From the NCBI GenBank assembly GCA_900317555.1, contig ONHF01000008.1, forward strand, positions 1 through 64,000: a stretch of DNA of 64,000 nt, given 5' to 3'. Each line of letters starts with the position of its first letter. The stretch's first letter is position 1. This DNA comes from an uncultured Lachnospiraceae bacterium (GTDB lineage Bacteria > Bacillota > Clostridia > Lachnospirales > Lachnospiraceae). Positions 53,246 through 62,425 of the stretch are shown here, one piece after another. The position numbers were made by a program, and so were the translations under genes. The notes beneath the pieces were generated by a model that worked only from the letters and a program-made list of their open reading frames with translations, was not told the DNA's origin and made no database searches.

Positions 53246-53551
53246 TCACTCCTGTGTAACAGCTGCTCCGGATTCTCCCTCTGAAGGAACCTCCGTCTGC
53301 GCAGCCTCCGTCCCGCCGCCTTCGGATTCGATATTGACGTCCACAATAACATTGTCCTTTGTCGCGGCAGCCTTTACAACAGCACGGATCGCCTTGGCGA
53401 TTCTTCCCTGTTTGCCGATGACTTTTCCCATATCGGAAGGAGCGACCGTAAGATCCACACGGATCACTCTTCCCTCCACTGTTTCGGTGACGACAACTTC
53501 ATCCGGACGCGATACGAGAGCTTTCGCAATTACTTCTACCAATTCCTTCAT
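53246..53551 (-). CDS. khpA: KH-domain RNA-binding protein KhpA, with extra tail
   Basis: Small RNA-binding partner of KhpB linked to cell shape and division control in Gram-positives. The 101-residue protein has the KH core MKELVEVIAKALV and GKVIGKQGRIAKAIRAVVKAA with the GKQG loop. Usual members end near residue 76; here about 25 more acidic, Glu/Gly-rich residues follow. GGGAG before ATG 53551 sets the start. It lies between rpsP and rimM as usual. Confidence 0.93.
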   Translation of the reverse strand: MKELVEVIAKALVSRPDEVVVTETVEGRVIRVDLTVAPSDMGKVIGKQGRIAKAIRAVVKAAATKDNVIVDVNIESEGGGTEAAQTEVPSEGESGAAVTQE

Positions 53552-53600
53552 GAAATTATCTCCCAAACAAAAAATGATTCAGCCGCGGATGCCGTGCCGT

Positions 53601-53843
53601 TCAGTTCTGCTTGGCAGCGTACTTCATGAGCTTCTTAACTACGGTCGTAGGCTGAGCTCCCTTCGCGATCCACGCGTTCACCTTCTCGAGGTCCATGCGG
53701 ATTGTAGCGGGATTTGTGTTCGGATCATAAAAGCCGACCTCGTCAATTGCCTCTCCGTTACGGGGCTTGGAGGACTCCTGTACTACAACACGGTAAACCG
53801 CGAGCTTCTTCTGTCCGTTTCTTGCAAGTCTGATCTTAACCAT
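53601..53843 (-). CDS. rpsP: ribosomal protein S16
   Basis: 80-residue 30S assembly protein. MVKIRLARNGQKKLAVYRVVV and the IGFYDPNTNPATI-like segment (VGFYDPNTNPATI) are characteristic. It starts the rpsP-khpA-rimM-trmD group, 72 bases after ffh. A small palindrome CGGGAATATCCCG lies in that gap at about 53894-53906. Confidence 0.98.
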   Translation of the reverse strand: MVKIRLARNGQKKLAVYRVVVQESSKPRNGEAIDEVGFYDPNTNPATIRMDLEKVNAWIAKGAQPTTVVKKLMKYAAKQN

Positions 53844-53914
53844 TGTCTTTCTCCTTATCTTTCGTTGATCGTAATAATATATTTCAGAACGGGATATTCC
53901 CGGTTTCTGCGTTA

Positions 53915-55306
53915 TCAGAACGGAAAGCCGCCGCGCCTTCCGAACCCCTGAAAGCCGCTCATGCCGCCGAAAGGATTCCCATGGCGTTTTCTGCCTGTCA
54001 GGCCGGGCATTTTCTTCACCATCTCCTGCATCTGCCGGAACTGCTTCAAAAAGCGGTTGACATCTGCAATATCATTGCCGGAGCCCCTGGCAATGCGGAA
54101 CTTCCGCTGCGGGGTCAGGAGCTTGGGATTGGCACGCTCCGCGGGCGTCATCGAAAGGACAATTGCCTCAATCCTCGCGAGCTTTTTCTCGTCGACAGCT
54201 CCTTCGAGCTCGTCTTTACTGATACCAAGACCCGGCATCATGGACAGAATGCTGCTCATGCCGCCGAGTTTGCGCATCTGCTTCATGGTATCCAGATAAT
54301 CGTTGAAATCAAACCGGCCCTTTTTGAGCCTGTCTGTCATCTCTTTATTCTTTTTCTCGTCCTCTTCGGTCTGAACTTCCTGCGCCTTTTCAATCAAGGT
54401 TAAGACATCGCCCATGCCGAGAATTCTCGACGCCATGCGGTCCGGATGAAACTGCTCGAGATCCGCCATCTTCTCGCCCATACCAACGAAAAGAATCGGT
54501 TTTCCGGTCACGGCTTTTACGGAAAGCGCCGCGCCGCCTCTGGTATCGCCGTCCATCTTGGAAAGGATCACCCCGTCGATTCCGACCTTCTCATCGAAAG
54601 TCTTCGCGACGTTTACGGCTTCCTGGCCGGTCATCGCGTCAACCACGAGGAGCGACTGCGTAACATCTACGGTCCTGCGGATCTCCTGCAGCTCCCGCAT
54701 CATGTCTTCGTCGATCTGAAGGCGCCCTGCCGTATCCAGAAGCACGACATTTCTATTGCTCTTTTCCGCGTAGGAAACCGCTTCCTTCGCGATTTCGCAG
54801 GGATCTTTGGAACCTTCCAGCGTAAAAACAGGCACGCCGGCCTTCTCGCCGTTCACCTGCAGCTGCCGGATTGCGCCGGGCCTGTAGACATCCAGCGCAG
54901 CCAGAAGAGGCCGTTTGCCCTTTAAGGTAAGCTTCGCCGCAAGCTTGGCCGCGGTTGTTGTCTTACCGGAGCCCTGCAGTCCGCACATCATGATCACCGT
55001 GATATCGCCGCCCTGCGCAAAGGATAGTTCTGTCGTCGCAGGGCCCATGAGTCTGATCATTTCCTCATTGACGATCTTGATCACCTGCTGCGCGGGATTC
55101 AGCCCGTTCATGACATCACTGCCCACCGCTCTTTGCGAGACGGTGTTCACGAACTGCTTGACGACCTTGAAATTAACGTCGGCTTCCAGAAGCGCCATCT
55201 TGACTTCCTTCATCGCCTGCGTTACATCGCTTTCGGAGAGCTTTCCCTTTCCGGAAAGCTTGCGGAAGACATTACTGAGTTTTTCGGACAGGCTTTCGAA
55301 TGCCAT
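53915..55306 (-). CDS. ffh: signal recognition particle protein Ffh
   Basis: GTPase that targets nascent membrane and secreted proteins to SecYEG through FtsY. The 463-residue protein has N and G domains with P-loop GLQGSGKTTTAAKLA, DTAGRLQIDE and the TKMDGD-like SKMDGDTRGG. A Met-rich M domain ends in GRKRHGNPFGGMSGFQGFGRRGGF. It starts 3 bases after ylxM. Confidence 0.97.
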   Translation of the reverse strand: MAFESLSEKLSNVFRKLSGKGKLSESDVTQAMKEVKMALLEADVNFKVVKQFVNTVSQRAVGSDVMNGLNPAQQVIKIVNEEMIRLMGPATTELSFAQGGDITVIMMCGLQGSGKTTTAAKLAAKLTLKGKRPLLAALDVYRPGAIRQLQVNGEKAGVPVFTLEGSKDPCEIAKEAVSYAEKSNRNVVLLDTAGRLQIDEDMMRELQEIRRTVDVTQSLLVVDAMTGQEAVNVAKTFDEKVGIDGVILSKMDGDTRGGAALSVKAVTGKPILFVGMGEKMADLEQFHPDRMASRILGMGDVLTLIEKAQEVQTEEDEKKNKEMTDRLKKGRFDFNDYLDTMKQMRKLGGMSSILSMMPGLGISKDELEGAVDEKKLARIEAIVLSMTPAERANPKLLTPQRKFRIARGSGNDIADVNRFLKQFRQMQEMVKKMPGLTGRKRHGNPFGGMSGFQGFGRRGGFPF

Positions 55307-55309
55307 GGC

Positions 55310-55639
55310 TTATAATTCCTTCTTAATAACCGATACTGCGGAAACAACTTCCTCCGGTGTTACACTGCCGTCCCGTGCCGCTTTTTCAAGTCCGTCACAG
55401 ACGCTGCGGATCCGCCGGAACCTTGCAATCAGAGAAAGCTTCTGCTCGTACTCCTGCATCTGCTGCGTAGCACGCCGCAGCAGATCCGAGACAGCCTGCT
55501 TGCTGATCTTATGCTCCTGTGCAATCTCATTCAGTGAAAGATCATGATAAACCGCATCCTCATAGATTTTCTGCTGATGCGGTGTCAGAAGACTTCCGTA
55601 GAAATCATACAGGATTCCGTTTTCGACAATTTTATCCAT
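55310..55639 (-). CDS. ylxM: YlxM, SRP-associated helix-turn-helix protein
   Basis: 109-residue sigma-70 region 4-like helix-turn-helix protein, upstream of ffh in Firmicutes; it modulates SRP in streptococci. Seen are LLTPHQQKIYEDAVYHDLSLNEIA and KISKQAVSDLLRRATQQMQ. The frame opens 14 codons further, but those codons overlap the promoter -10, so 55639 (MDKIVENG) is preferred despite a weak ribosome site. Confidence 0.92.
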   Translation of the reverse strand: MDKIVENGILYDFYGSLLTPHQQKIYEDAVYHDLSLNEIAQEHKISKQAVSDLLRRATQQMQEYEQKLSLIARFRRIRSVCDGLEKAARDGSVTPEEVVSAVSVIKKEL

Positions 55640-55651
55640 TTTCCGAACCCA

Positions 55652-55703
55652 CTTGACCCATTTTACAAGCGCGGCCGGCATGTGTCAAGTGTTTTTTCTT
55701 GAC
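55652..55703. promoter_or_regulatory. possible operator at the ylxM promoter
   Basis: Inverted repeat GTCAAG (55684-55689) with CTTGAC (55698-55703), 8-base loop, overlapping the -35. A third CTTGAC half-site lies at 55652-55657, just past the -10. It resembles a regulator binding site; the protein is unknown. Confidence 0.45.
55660..55688 (-). promoter_or_regulatory. promoter of ylxM-ffh
   Basis: Minus-strand -35 TTGACA (55683-55688), exactly 17 bases, -10 TAAAAT (55660-55665). The ATG follows 20 bases after the -10. Confidence 0.9.
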
Positions 55704-55741
55704 CCCTGCACGGGGATTGTATGCTGCCGCCCCGTCCTCTA

Positions 55742-56851
55742 TCATCTGCGTAAAACAGTAGCGTCAAGTGAAACATTCCCCTTGATTCCCTGCACCTGTC
55801 CGGTTGTACTGTACTGCCACATCGAGAACCTGTACGGGAAATACAGATTCCCGTCGTAGCTTGCGATCCATTTACTGTAACCTTCAAGCTTGTCAATATC
55901 GACCCGCATAATCATCTGCGCGAGATTTCCGTAAACCAGCGTTCTGTATCCCGACTCCGCAGCGGCATCGCAGAAATCCAGCACCGCCTGCGTGCGCTCT
56001 GACTTTTTGAGGCGCGGTTTTGCCTCCTCCCCGTCTTCGTTTTCCAGTTCCGTCATCATAACCGCAACCGGATACGAAATCTGCGATTTATAATCTTCCA
56101 GGACAGAAGCAAGGTATTCCGCGTCTTCCCTGCCTTCCTTTGCGCCCGTTACCGGTGTCTCAAAATAAACACCGACATTGATTCCCGCTTTTGCAGCGCC
56201 CCTTATGTTGGCATCCAGCCGCCTGTCTGTATAAAGCACTCCGTTCTGATCACGGCCCGCCGCGCGGATCATTGCGAAGCTGATGCCGCCTTCCGCAGCC
56301 GCCGGCCAGTCGATTTCTCCGTTTTCGGAAGAAATGTCGACGCCTCTCGTTATGGATACGTCCTCGTCGTCGCCGACATACTGCAGCACGCCAGCCTCGT
56401 CGGTTTTAAAATCCGACGAACGGAAGCCGTTCGCGGCAAGCCCTGACAGCACCGGATAAAAATAATACCGTCCTTCGCTGACAACAACGATATCATCCGG
56501 GAAAATACCGCGCAGCATTGCCGCCGTACTGTTTCCGGATTCGAGTGAAGACTGAATCTGCATCAGAATCTCGCTCCTCGTCTGACTTGCAGCCTGCACC
56601 TTTGCGCCCGCCACGCGGCTTTCCAGCTCGTCCGCGGTATAAAGCGTCTTGTCCTTGCCTTCGATGGCCGCGATCTGCTTTTTCACGTCGGAAAGGTCTC
56701 TGGACGCTTTTCTGTAACGCAGCAGCATGAAAAAGCAGGCGCAGAGCGCCGCAAGCGTCATAAGACAGAGTATGATCACATTGATCAGATATAAAGTTCT
56801 ATCCCTGTTCGGGTTGCCGTTGTCCTTCCGGCCGGAGGCGTTTGTTTTCAC
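55742..56851 (-). CDS. membrane-anchored GH25-like protein with altered catalytic motif
   Basis: 369 residues. N-terminal membrane anchor at about 21-45, a coiled-coil-like stalk (50-110), a linker domain (RGIFPDDIVVVSEGRYYFYP) and a GH25 lysozyme-like domain from about 170. Asp172 (GVDISSENGEIDW) and WQYSTTGQVQGIKG are kept. The usual YPVxxDxE segment reads YPVAVMMTE, so the Asp of DxE is a Met; a Glu follows if one residue is inserted. Whether it cuts peptidoglycan is therefore uncertain. It sits between ftsY and ylxM-ffh, which are normally adjacent. Confidence 0.8.
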   Translation of the reverse strand: MKTNASGRKDNGNPNRDRTLYLINVIILCLMTLAALCACFFMLLRYRKASRDLSDVKKQIAAIEGKDKTLYTADELESRVAGAKVQAASQTRSEILMQIQSSLESGNSTAAMLRGIFPDDIVVVSEGRYYFYPVLSGLAANGFRSSDFKTDEAGVLQYVGDDEDVSITRGVDISSENGEIDWPAAAEGGISFAMIRAAGRDQNGVLYTDRRLDANIRGAAKAGINVGVYFETPVTGAKEGREDAEYLASVLEDYKSQISYPVAVMMTELENEDGEEAKPRLKKSERTQAVLDFCDAAAESGYRTLVYGNLAQMIMRVDIDKLEGYSKWIASYDGNLYFPYRFSMWQYSTTGQVQGIKGNVSLDATVLRR

Positions 56852-56869
56852 GCTTGCAAGTTACTCCTT

Positions 56870-57820
56870 TCAGCACTCCTCGTCCGAAGTATCGAAGAGC
56901 GCCGCCACATAAGCGTCCGGATCAAAGCGCTGGAGATCATCCAGCTGTTCTCCGACACCGATATATTTCACCGGTATTCCAAGCTCGGACTGCACCGCAA
57001 TCGCGATGCCTCCCTTTGAGGTTCCGTCCATTTTCGTCAGAACAACGCCGGTCAGCTTCGCCACATCCGAGAACTCTCTTGCCTGCGAGAGCGCATTCTG
57101 TCCTGTCGCGGCATCCAGAACAAGCAGATTTTCCCGCTTGCAGTCCGGATACTCGCGTGAAATAATGCGGTCCAGCTTCGCGAGTTCCTGCATCAGATTT
57201 TTCTTATTGTGCAGCCGGCCTGCCGTATCAATCAGAAGAACGTCCGTGTGACGGGCTTTCGCCGCCGTCACCGCGTCGTAGACAACACTGCCCGGATCTG
57301 CTCCCTCGGCGCCGGAAATCATATCGACACCCGCACGCTGACACCAGACTTCCAGCTGATCTTTCGCGGCCGCCCGGAAAGTATCGGCCGCGGCGATTAA
57401 AACCTTTCGTCCATCTGCCTTGTAGATCGACGCAAGCTTTGCGACGCTCGTTGTCTTGCCGACGCCGTTGACGCCGATGATCAGTACAACCGACGGACCC
57501 TTTTCAAAATCATACGCGTCTTCGCCGACGTGCATCTGTTCACGGATGTTCTGAATCAGCAGTTCTCTGCACTGCGCGGGATCCTTGATATGCTGTTCCC
57601 GGACCTGTTTTTTCAGCTTTGTCATAATTTCATCTGTCGCGGAGACACCGATGTCGCCCGTAATCATAATCTCTTCGAGTTCTTCGTAGAAGTCCCCGTC
57701 AATCTGCGCCGTGCCCGAAAACAGACGGTCCATTCCCGAAATCACACCGTCGCGCGTTCTGGAAAGGCCTTCCCTCAGCCGCGCAAAAAAACCCTTTTTC
57801 TTTTCTTTTTCTTCAGCCAT
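56870..57820 (-). CDS. ftsY: SRP receptor FtsY
   Basis: Membrane-associated GTPase that receives the Ffh-ribosome complex. The 316-residue protein has a short basic N-terminus (no long acidic A domain), NG domain with P-loop GVNGVGKTTSVAKLA, LLIDTAGRLHNKKNLMQEL and TKMDGTSKGG. It lies 26 bases after smc. Confidence 0.97.
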   Translation of the reverse strand: MAEEKEKKKGFFARLREGLSRTRDGVISGMDRLFSGTAQIDGDFYEELEEIMITGDIGVSATDEIMTKLKKQVREQHIKDPAQCRELLIQNIREQMHVGEDAYDFEKGPSVVLIIGVNGVGKTTSVAKLASIYKADGRKVLIAAADTFRAAAKDQLEVWCQRAGVDMISGAEGADPGSVVYDAVTAAKARHTDVLLIDTAGRLHNKKNLMQELAKLDRIISREYPDCKRENLLVLDAATGQNALSQAREFSDVAKLTGVVLTKMDGTSKGGIAIAVQSELGIPVKYIGVGEQLDDLQRFDPDAYVAALFDTSDEEC

Positions 57821-57846
57821 CGGTCACCCTTTCTGTATATCGTTGT

Positions 57847-60800
57847 TTATGCTGTCAGATCCTTGTCATCGATCAGGCTGACACTGACAAGCGTCGATAC
57901 GCCTTTTTCCTGCATTGTGATTCCGTATAACCTGTCGGCGCGGTCCATGGTTCCGCGTCTGTGCGTAATCACGATAAACTGCGTGTTCTTTGTCAGTTTA
58001 TGAAGATATCCGGCGAACCGCCCGACATTGCTCTCGTCAAGTGCCGCCTCGATTTCATCGAGAAGGCAGAACGGCGAAGGCTTGAGATTCTGAATCGCGA
58101 ACAGAAGGGAAATCGCTGTCAGAGACTTTTCTCCGCCGGACATCTGCATCATGTTCTGCAGCTTCTTTCCCGGCGGCTGCGCGATCACGCGCACGCCTGC
58201 TTCCAGAATATCCTGATCTTCCACCAGCTCGAGTCTGCCTGTTCCGCCGCCGAAAAGCTCCTTGAAGACCTTGTCGAATTCCTTCTGAATCAAAGAGAAC
58301 TGTGTGCGGAACTGCGAACGCATCGCGCTATCGAGCTGCGCGATAATCTGTTCCAGATCCTTCTGTGCCGCCATGATATCGTCGGCCTGTTTCTTTGTAA
58401 ACTCATAGCGCTCGGAGACGGATTTGTACTCTTCAATGGCATTCACATTGACATTGCCGAGACCCTTGATTGTGGCCTTGCGTTCGCCCGCAAGCTTCTT
58501 CATCTCGGAAAGGTCACGGGGCGGCTCTTCCCGGAGCTCTTCCGCCTGCAGCGGCGTCAGCTCATATTCGTTCCAGAGGTAATTGATCCTCGCCTCGATC
58601 GTCTCTTCCAGGCGCTTTTTCTGTTCTTCAAGACGGTATACTTCCTTATCCAGCTGCGCCTTTGTCTCGGAGAGCGTGTCTCTTCTTTCAAACAGTTTCT
58701 TCATGCGGGAAGAGAGCTCTTCTTTATCCTGCGACGCGCTGATGAGAAGCTTTTTGTCCTTTTCCAGCGCTTCGCCCGAGGAATCCAGCGTTCTCTGCGT
58801 CTCCTCAATCAGACGCTTTCTGGACTCGATATCGTCCGATCCCTTGTCGATGCTGCCGAGGATTTCCGAAAGTTCCTGCTGCAGCTGCAAAACATCATCG
58901 CCGATTCTGGAAAGCTCCTGCTCTCCAAAAGCGGCGCTCTGCCGCTTTTTCTCGATTTCCACGTTAAAGGAAGCGGTAACATCCGCTTCCGCGTGCTCCC
59001 TCTCATCAAGCTCCGATTTTTTAACAAGCAGCCTTTCGATCTCTGCGTTCGTGTCCTTTTCAAACTGCAAGGAGGCCGTTTCCTGCGCCCGGATATCTTC
59101 TTCCTCCTTCTGCAGCGCCTGCGTAGTCTTTTCTATTTCGCTGTTTTCGGCACGCAGGGCATCATAGTTTCCGCTGCTCTCGTTCTTTTTCTCTTCTTCC
59201 TGCCGGATTTGCAGCCGTTTTGTGTTCAGCTCGAGCATTTTCGTCTGCTGCAGCGTATGAATATTCTCGAGCTTTCCGCGGAGAACGTTCCTTTCATTCT
59301 TCACGTTCTCGATCTGCTCTTCCAGCGCCTCCATCTGTTTTTTCTGTTCTTCGGCGTTCTTCTGCAGCTCCGCAATTTCTCTTCTTCTGCCGAGGAGATT
59401 GTCTTTATTGCGGAAAGCACCGCCTGAAACCGAGCCGCCGACGTTGAACTGCTCTCCGCCGAGCGTTACAATCCGCACCTTATGCTGATATTTCACGGCA
59501 ATGCGATAAGCATTGTCGTAAGTGTCGACGACCAGAACCCTGCCCAGGAGATGCCGCGCCACGCTTCTGTGTTCGGGTGCTGTGCGGACAAGCGTGTCCG
59601 CGGTTCCGATCACTCCCGGTTCTTTCAGCGCAGGAGATGCGCCAAAGCCCGAAGAGCTGCCGATATCCGAAAGCGGAAGGAACGTCGCGCGGCCTGCCTT
59701 TTCTCTTTTGAGCAGCGAGATCATCTGCTTGCTCGTCGCATTGTCCGTGGTGACAATATTCTGAATGCTGCCGCCGAGCGCGGTCTCGATCGCGGTTTCA
59801 TAGGCCGGGTCTGTTTTGATCAGATCCGCGACAACGCCGACAATCCCGTTGTTAGTATCCCGGCACTCCATCACGCGGCGGACCGCGTTCCCAAAGCCCT
59901 CATAGCGCTCGGTCAGGTTCAAAAGAGCATCCAGTCTGGATTTCGTCTGATGGTACTGCGATTCTTCCGCACGAAGTTTCTGGTCGGTGCCGGTAAGCTG
60001 CGTCTTTTTCTGCGCAATCGCTTCTTCGGTCTCTTTTTCTTTCTGCGCAAGATCCGCGTTTTCAGCCGCCGCCTCCTGAAACGCCTTCTGCAGATCCGAA
60101 AGTCTTCTGTCGTGCTCGGACTCCTCGCTGCGGACGGAAATAAGCTTCGAGGAAAGCGCAGCCTTCCGCAGTTCCAGCTGCTGCTTTCTTTCGGAAAGAG
60201 CCGCCATCCCGGACTTGATCTGCGCCCTGGTATTCAAAAGGTCCAGAATCTGATTCCGCTTCTGTTCGATTTCATCTGAAAGAGAGGACAGTTCCTCCTG
60301 CAGACGGGTCAGATTTTCCGAGGCACCTCTCTGCCGCTGCACAAGCGCAGCGATTTCATCCAGCGTTTTCTGCCGCCCGGCAGCGGCTGCTTCCTGTTCC
60401 TTCTGCCTCCGCGCAAGCTGCGCCCGGACATCACTTTCTCTTTTATGGAAATGCTCGGAGCTTTTCTCGGCGGAGCTGATCTGCTCTCTGTAGACTTTGA
60501 TATTTCCTTCCAGACGGCTCCTGACCATGCCGGCATCATTGATCCGGTTTCTGGCTTCTTCCGTCTCCTTTTCCAGCGTTTCCAGCCGCGTCTGCGCCGT
60601 GGCATAGTCTTCCTTGACCTTTTCAAATTCACTGGAAGCCGACGAGAGTTCGGCCGAAGTATCCTGCAGCTTTCTGCCGGCTTCGGACAGAAGCTCCTTG
60701 TTCTTTCCGTTCTCCAGAAGGAAAATGTTCGCGTCCAGATGCCGGAGCTCTTCCATGGTCTTTAAATAGATTCTGGCTTTTTCTGACTGGCGCTCCAAAG

Positions 60801-61410
60801 GACCGACCTGCTTCTGCAGCTCGGCAACGATATCGTTGACACGGACGAGATTTGCCTTTTCATTATCAAGCTTTTTCTGTGCCTCGTTCTTGCGCTTTTT
60901 ATACTTGACAATGCCGACCGCTTCGTCAAAGAGTTCGCGGCGGTCTTCCGGCTTGTCTGACAGAATCTTTTCAATCTGTCCCTGGCCGATAATTGAATAG
61001 CCCTCTTTCCCGATACCTGTGTCATAAAAAAGCTCCTGTACGTCCCGGAGCCGGACCTGCACGCCGTTGATCAGATATTCGCTTTCACCGCTTCGGAAAA
61101 GTCTCCGTGCAACTGTAACTTCCTGATAGTCGGTCGGCAGCCGGTGATCCGAGTTATCCATCGTGATTGCGACATATGCGTAAGAGAGAGGCTTTCGCAG
61201 CTCTGTCCCCGCAAAAATAACATCCTGCATGTTGCCGCCGCGAAGCGACTTCGCACTCTGCTCACCGAGGACCCAGCGGACGGCGTCACCGACATTGCTC
61301 TTGCCTGATCCGTTCGGACCTACGATCGCTGTAAACCCGTCATGGAATTCGAGCTTGATTTTATTTGCGAAAGATTTGAAACCCTGAATTTCGATACTCT
61401 TAAGATACAT
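57847..61410 (-). CDS. smc: chromosome segregation ATPase SMC
   Basis: Condensin subunit. The 1187-residue protein has an N-terminal head with Walker A GPNGSGKSNVGDAV at residues 31-44 and GEQSAKSLRGG. Two long coiled-coil arms flank a hinge (near FGNAVRRVMECRDTNNGIVG). The C-terminal head has the signature MSGGEKSLTAISLLFA and Walker B PFCLLDEIEAALDE. Another ATG at 61434 overlaps the rnc stop, but MYLKSIEIQGFKSF at 61410 is the family start and AGGTG precedes it. Confidence 0.97.
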   Translation of the reverse strand: MYLKSIEIQGFKSFANKIKLEFHDGFTAIVGPNGSGKSNVGDAVRWVLGEQSAKSLRGGNMQDVIFAGTELRKPLSYAYVAITMDNSDHRLPTDYQEVTVARRLFRSGESEYLINGVQVRLRDVQELFYDTGIGKEGYSIIGQGQIEKILSDKPEDRRELFDEAVGIVKYKKRKNEAQKKLDNEKANLVRVNDIVAELQKQVGPLERQSEKARIYLKTMEELRHLDANIFLLENGKNKELLSEAGRKLQDTSAELSSASSEFEKVKEDYATAQTRLETLEKETEEARNRINDAGMVRSRLEGNIKVYREQISSAEKSSEHFHKRESDVRAQLARRQKEQEAAAAGRQKTLDEIAALVQRQRGASENLTRLQEELSSLSDEIEQKRNQILDLLNTRAQIKSGMAALSERKQQLELRKAALSSKLISVRSEESEHDRRLSDLQKAFQEAAAENADLAQKEKETEEAIAQKKTQLTGTDQKLRAEESQYHQTKSRLDALLNLTERYEGFGNAVRRVMECRDTNNGIVGVVADLIKTDPAYETAIETALGGSIQNIVTTDNATSKQMISLLKREKAGRATFLPLSDIGSSSGFGASPALKEPGVIGTADTLVRTAPEHRSVARHLLGRVLVVDTYDNAYRIAVKYQHKVRIVTLGGEQFNVGGSVSGGAFRNKDNLLGRRREIAELQKNAEEQKKQMEALEEQIENVKNERNVLRGKLENIHTLQQTKMLELNTKRLQIRQEEEKKNESSGNYDALRAENSEIEKTTQALQKEEEDIRAQETASLQFEKDTNAEIERLLVKKSELDEREHAEADVTASFNVEIEKKRQSAAFGEQELSRIGDDVLQLQQELSEILGSIDKGSDDIESRKRLIEETQRTLDSSGEALEKDKKLLISASQDKEELSSRMKKLFERRDTLSETKAQLDKEVYRLEEQKKRLEETIEARINYLWNEYELTPLQAEELREEPPRDLSEMKKLAGERKATIKGLGNVNVNAIEEYKSVSERYEFTKKQADDIMAAQKDLEQIIAQLDSAMRSQFRTQFSLIQKEFDKVFKELFGGGTGRLELVEDQDILEAGVRVIAQPPGKKLQNMMQMSGGEKSLTAISLLFAIQNLKPSPFCLLDEIEAALDESNVGRFAGYLHKLTKNTQFIVITHRRGTMDRADRLYGITMQEKGVSTLVSVSLIDDKDLTA

Positions 61411-61433
61411 AGACACCTGCGGCAGAGGCAGCA

Positions 61434-62129
61434 TTACGCCTTCTGCTTCTTTCTCTCAAGCAGGACATGATACGCGGCCTCCTGCTCTGCCGCTTTCTTC
61501 GACCGTCCGCTTCCCTGCGCGGCACGTTTTCCGTTTATCACGGCCGCCGCCGTGTACGTTTTCCGGTGGCCGGGGCCTTCTTCCCCGATGATTTCATACT
61601 GCAGAGAGGCTCCGTCTTTCTGACAGCTTTCCTGCAGTATGGATTTCGCGTCGTAAAAGAGCAGCTTGCCTTCCAGATCCGAAAGGATAAACTGCAGTAT
61701 AAATTTCTCCGGTGCCTGCGCGCTTCCGCTGTCAAGATACATGGCGCCGATCACGGCTTCCATAACATCGGAGACAATGGAGTCCTTCTCCCTGCCGCCG
61801 CCGGCTTCCTCGCCTTTACCGAGACGGATAAACTGTTCGAGTCCGATATCCCTCGCGCAGTAAGCAAGCGCCGGCTCGCAGACCAGCGAGGCACGGATTT
61901 TCGTGAGTTCTCCTTCCCGCTTATCCTCGTACTTATTGTACAGAAAAACACTGGACACCATCTCCAGCACGGAATCCCCGAGAAACTCCAGCCGCTCATA
62001 GTCTTCGAATCGGCGGATTTTCTGTTCGTTCGCGTAAGAGGTATGTGTCAGCGCACATTCCAAATAGTAAATATTATGGAAAGTATAGCCGATTCTTTTC
62101 TCCAGTTCAGAAAGCGATGGCTTTTCCAT
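61434..62129 (-). CDS. rnc: ribonuclease III
   Basis: Double-stranded RNA nuclease for rRNA and mRNA processing. The 231-residue protein has the catalytic signature ERLEFLGDSVLEMV and the second acidic cluster DVMEAVIGAMYLDSG. A C-terminal double-stranded RNA-binding domain carries SKKAAEQEAAYHVL. It overlaps acpP by one base and leads into smc. Confidence 0.97.
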   Translation of the reverse strand: MEKPSLSELEKRIGYTFHNIYYLECALTHTSYANEQKIRRFEDYERLEFLGDSVLEMVSSVFLYNKYEDKREGELTKIRASLVCEPALAYCARDIGLEQFIRLGKGEEAGGGREKDSIVSDVMEAVIGAMYLDSGSAQAPEKFILQFILSDLEGKLLFYDAKSILQESCQKDGASLQYEIIGEEGPGHRKTYTAAAVINGKRAAQGSGRSKKAAEQEAAYHVLLERKKQKA

Positions 62130-62374
62130 TACTGCTCTTCTCCTCTGGCGTTCCTGATCATTTCCAGCGCCTCTTCGACGGTTCCTATCTGCATCGCCTT
62201 TTCCTCATCAACCTTGATTCTGAACTCGTCTTCGACTGCCATCAGAATCTGATACAGATCCAGGGAGTCTGCGTCCAGATCCGCGGCAAAAGTCATATCC
62301 TTCGTAATCTCGTTCGGGTCCACGTTCATGACATCCGCGATAATTGCCTTCAGCTTCTCAAATTCCATATCCAT
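62129..62374 (-). CDS. acpP: acyl carrier protein
   Basis: Carries fatty acyl chains on phosphopantetheine at Ser37 (DLDADSLDLYQ). The 81-residue acidic protein starts MDMEFEKLKAIIADVM. GGAGGG six bases before ATG 62374 sets the start; the 13 codons upstream are not part of the family. It lies between plsX and rnc. Confidence 0.96.
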   Translation of the reverse strand: MDMEFEKLKAIIADVMNVDPNEITKDMTFAADLDADSLDLYQILMAVEDEFRIKVDEEKAMQIGTVEEALEMIRNARGEEQ

Positions 62375-62425
62375 TTTACCCTCCGATCTATCCCTTCCCG
62401 GGGATGCTCGCATCTATTATAGCGC

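Noticed and set aside
57961..59427. 488-codon open frame on the plus strand opposite smc
   Set aside because: Leu/Phe/Arg-rich translation is the mirror of the SMC coiled coil; no motif or start signal.
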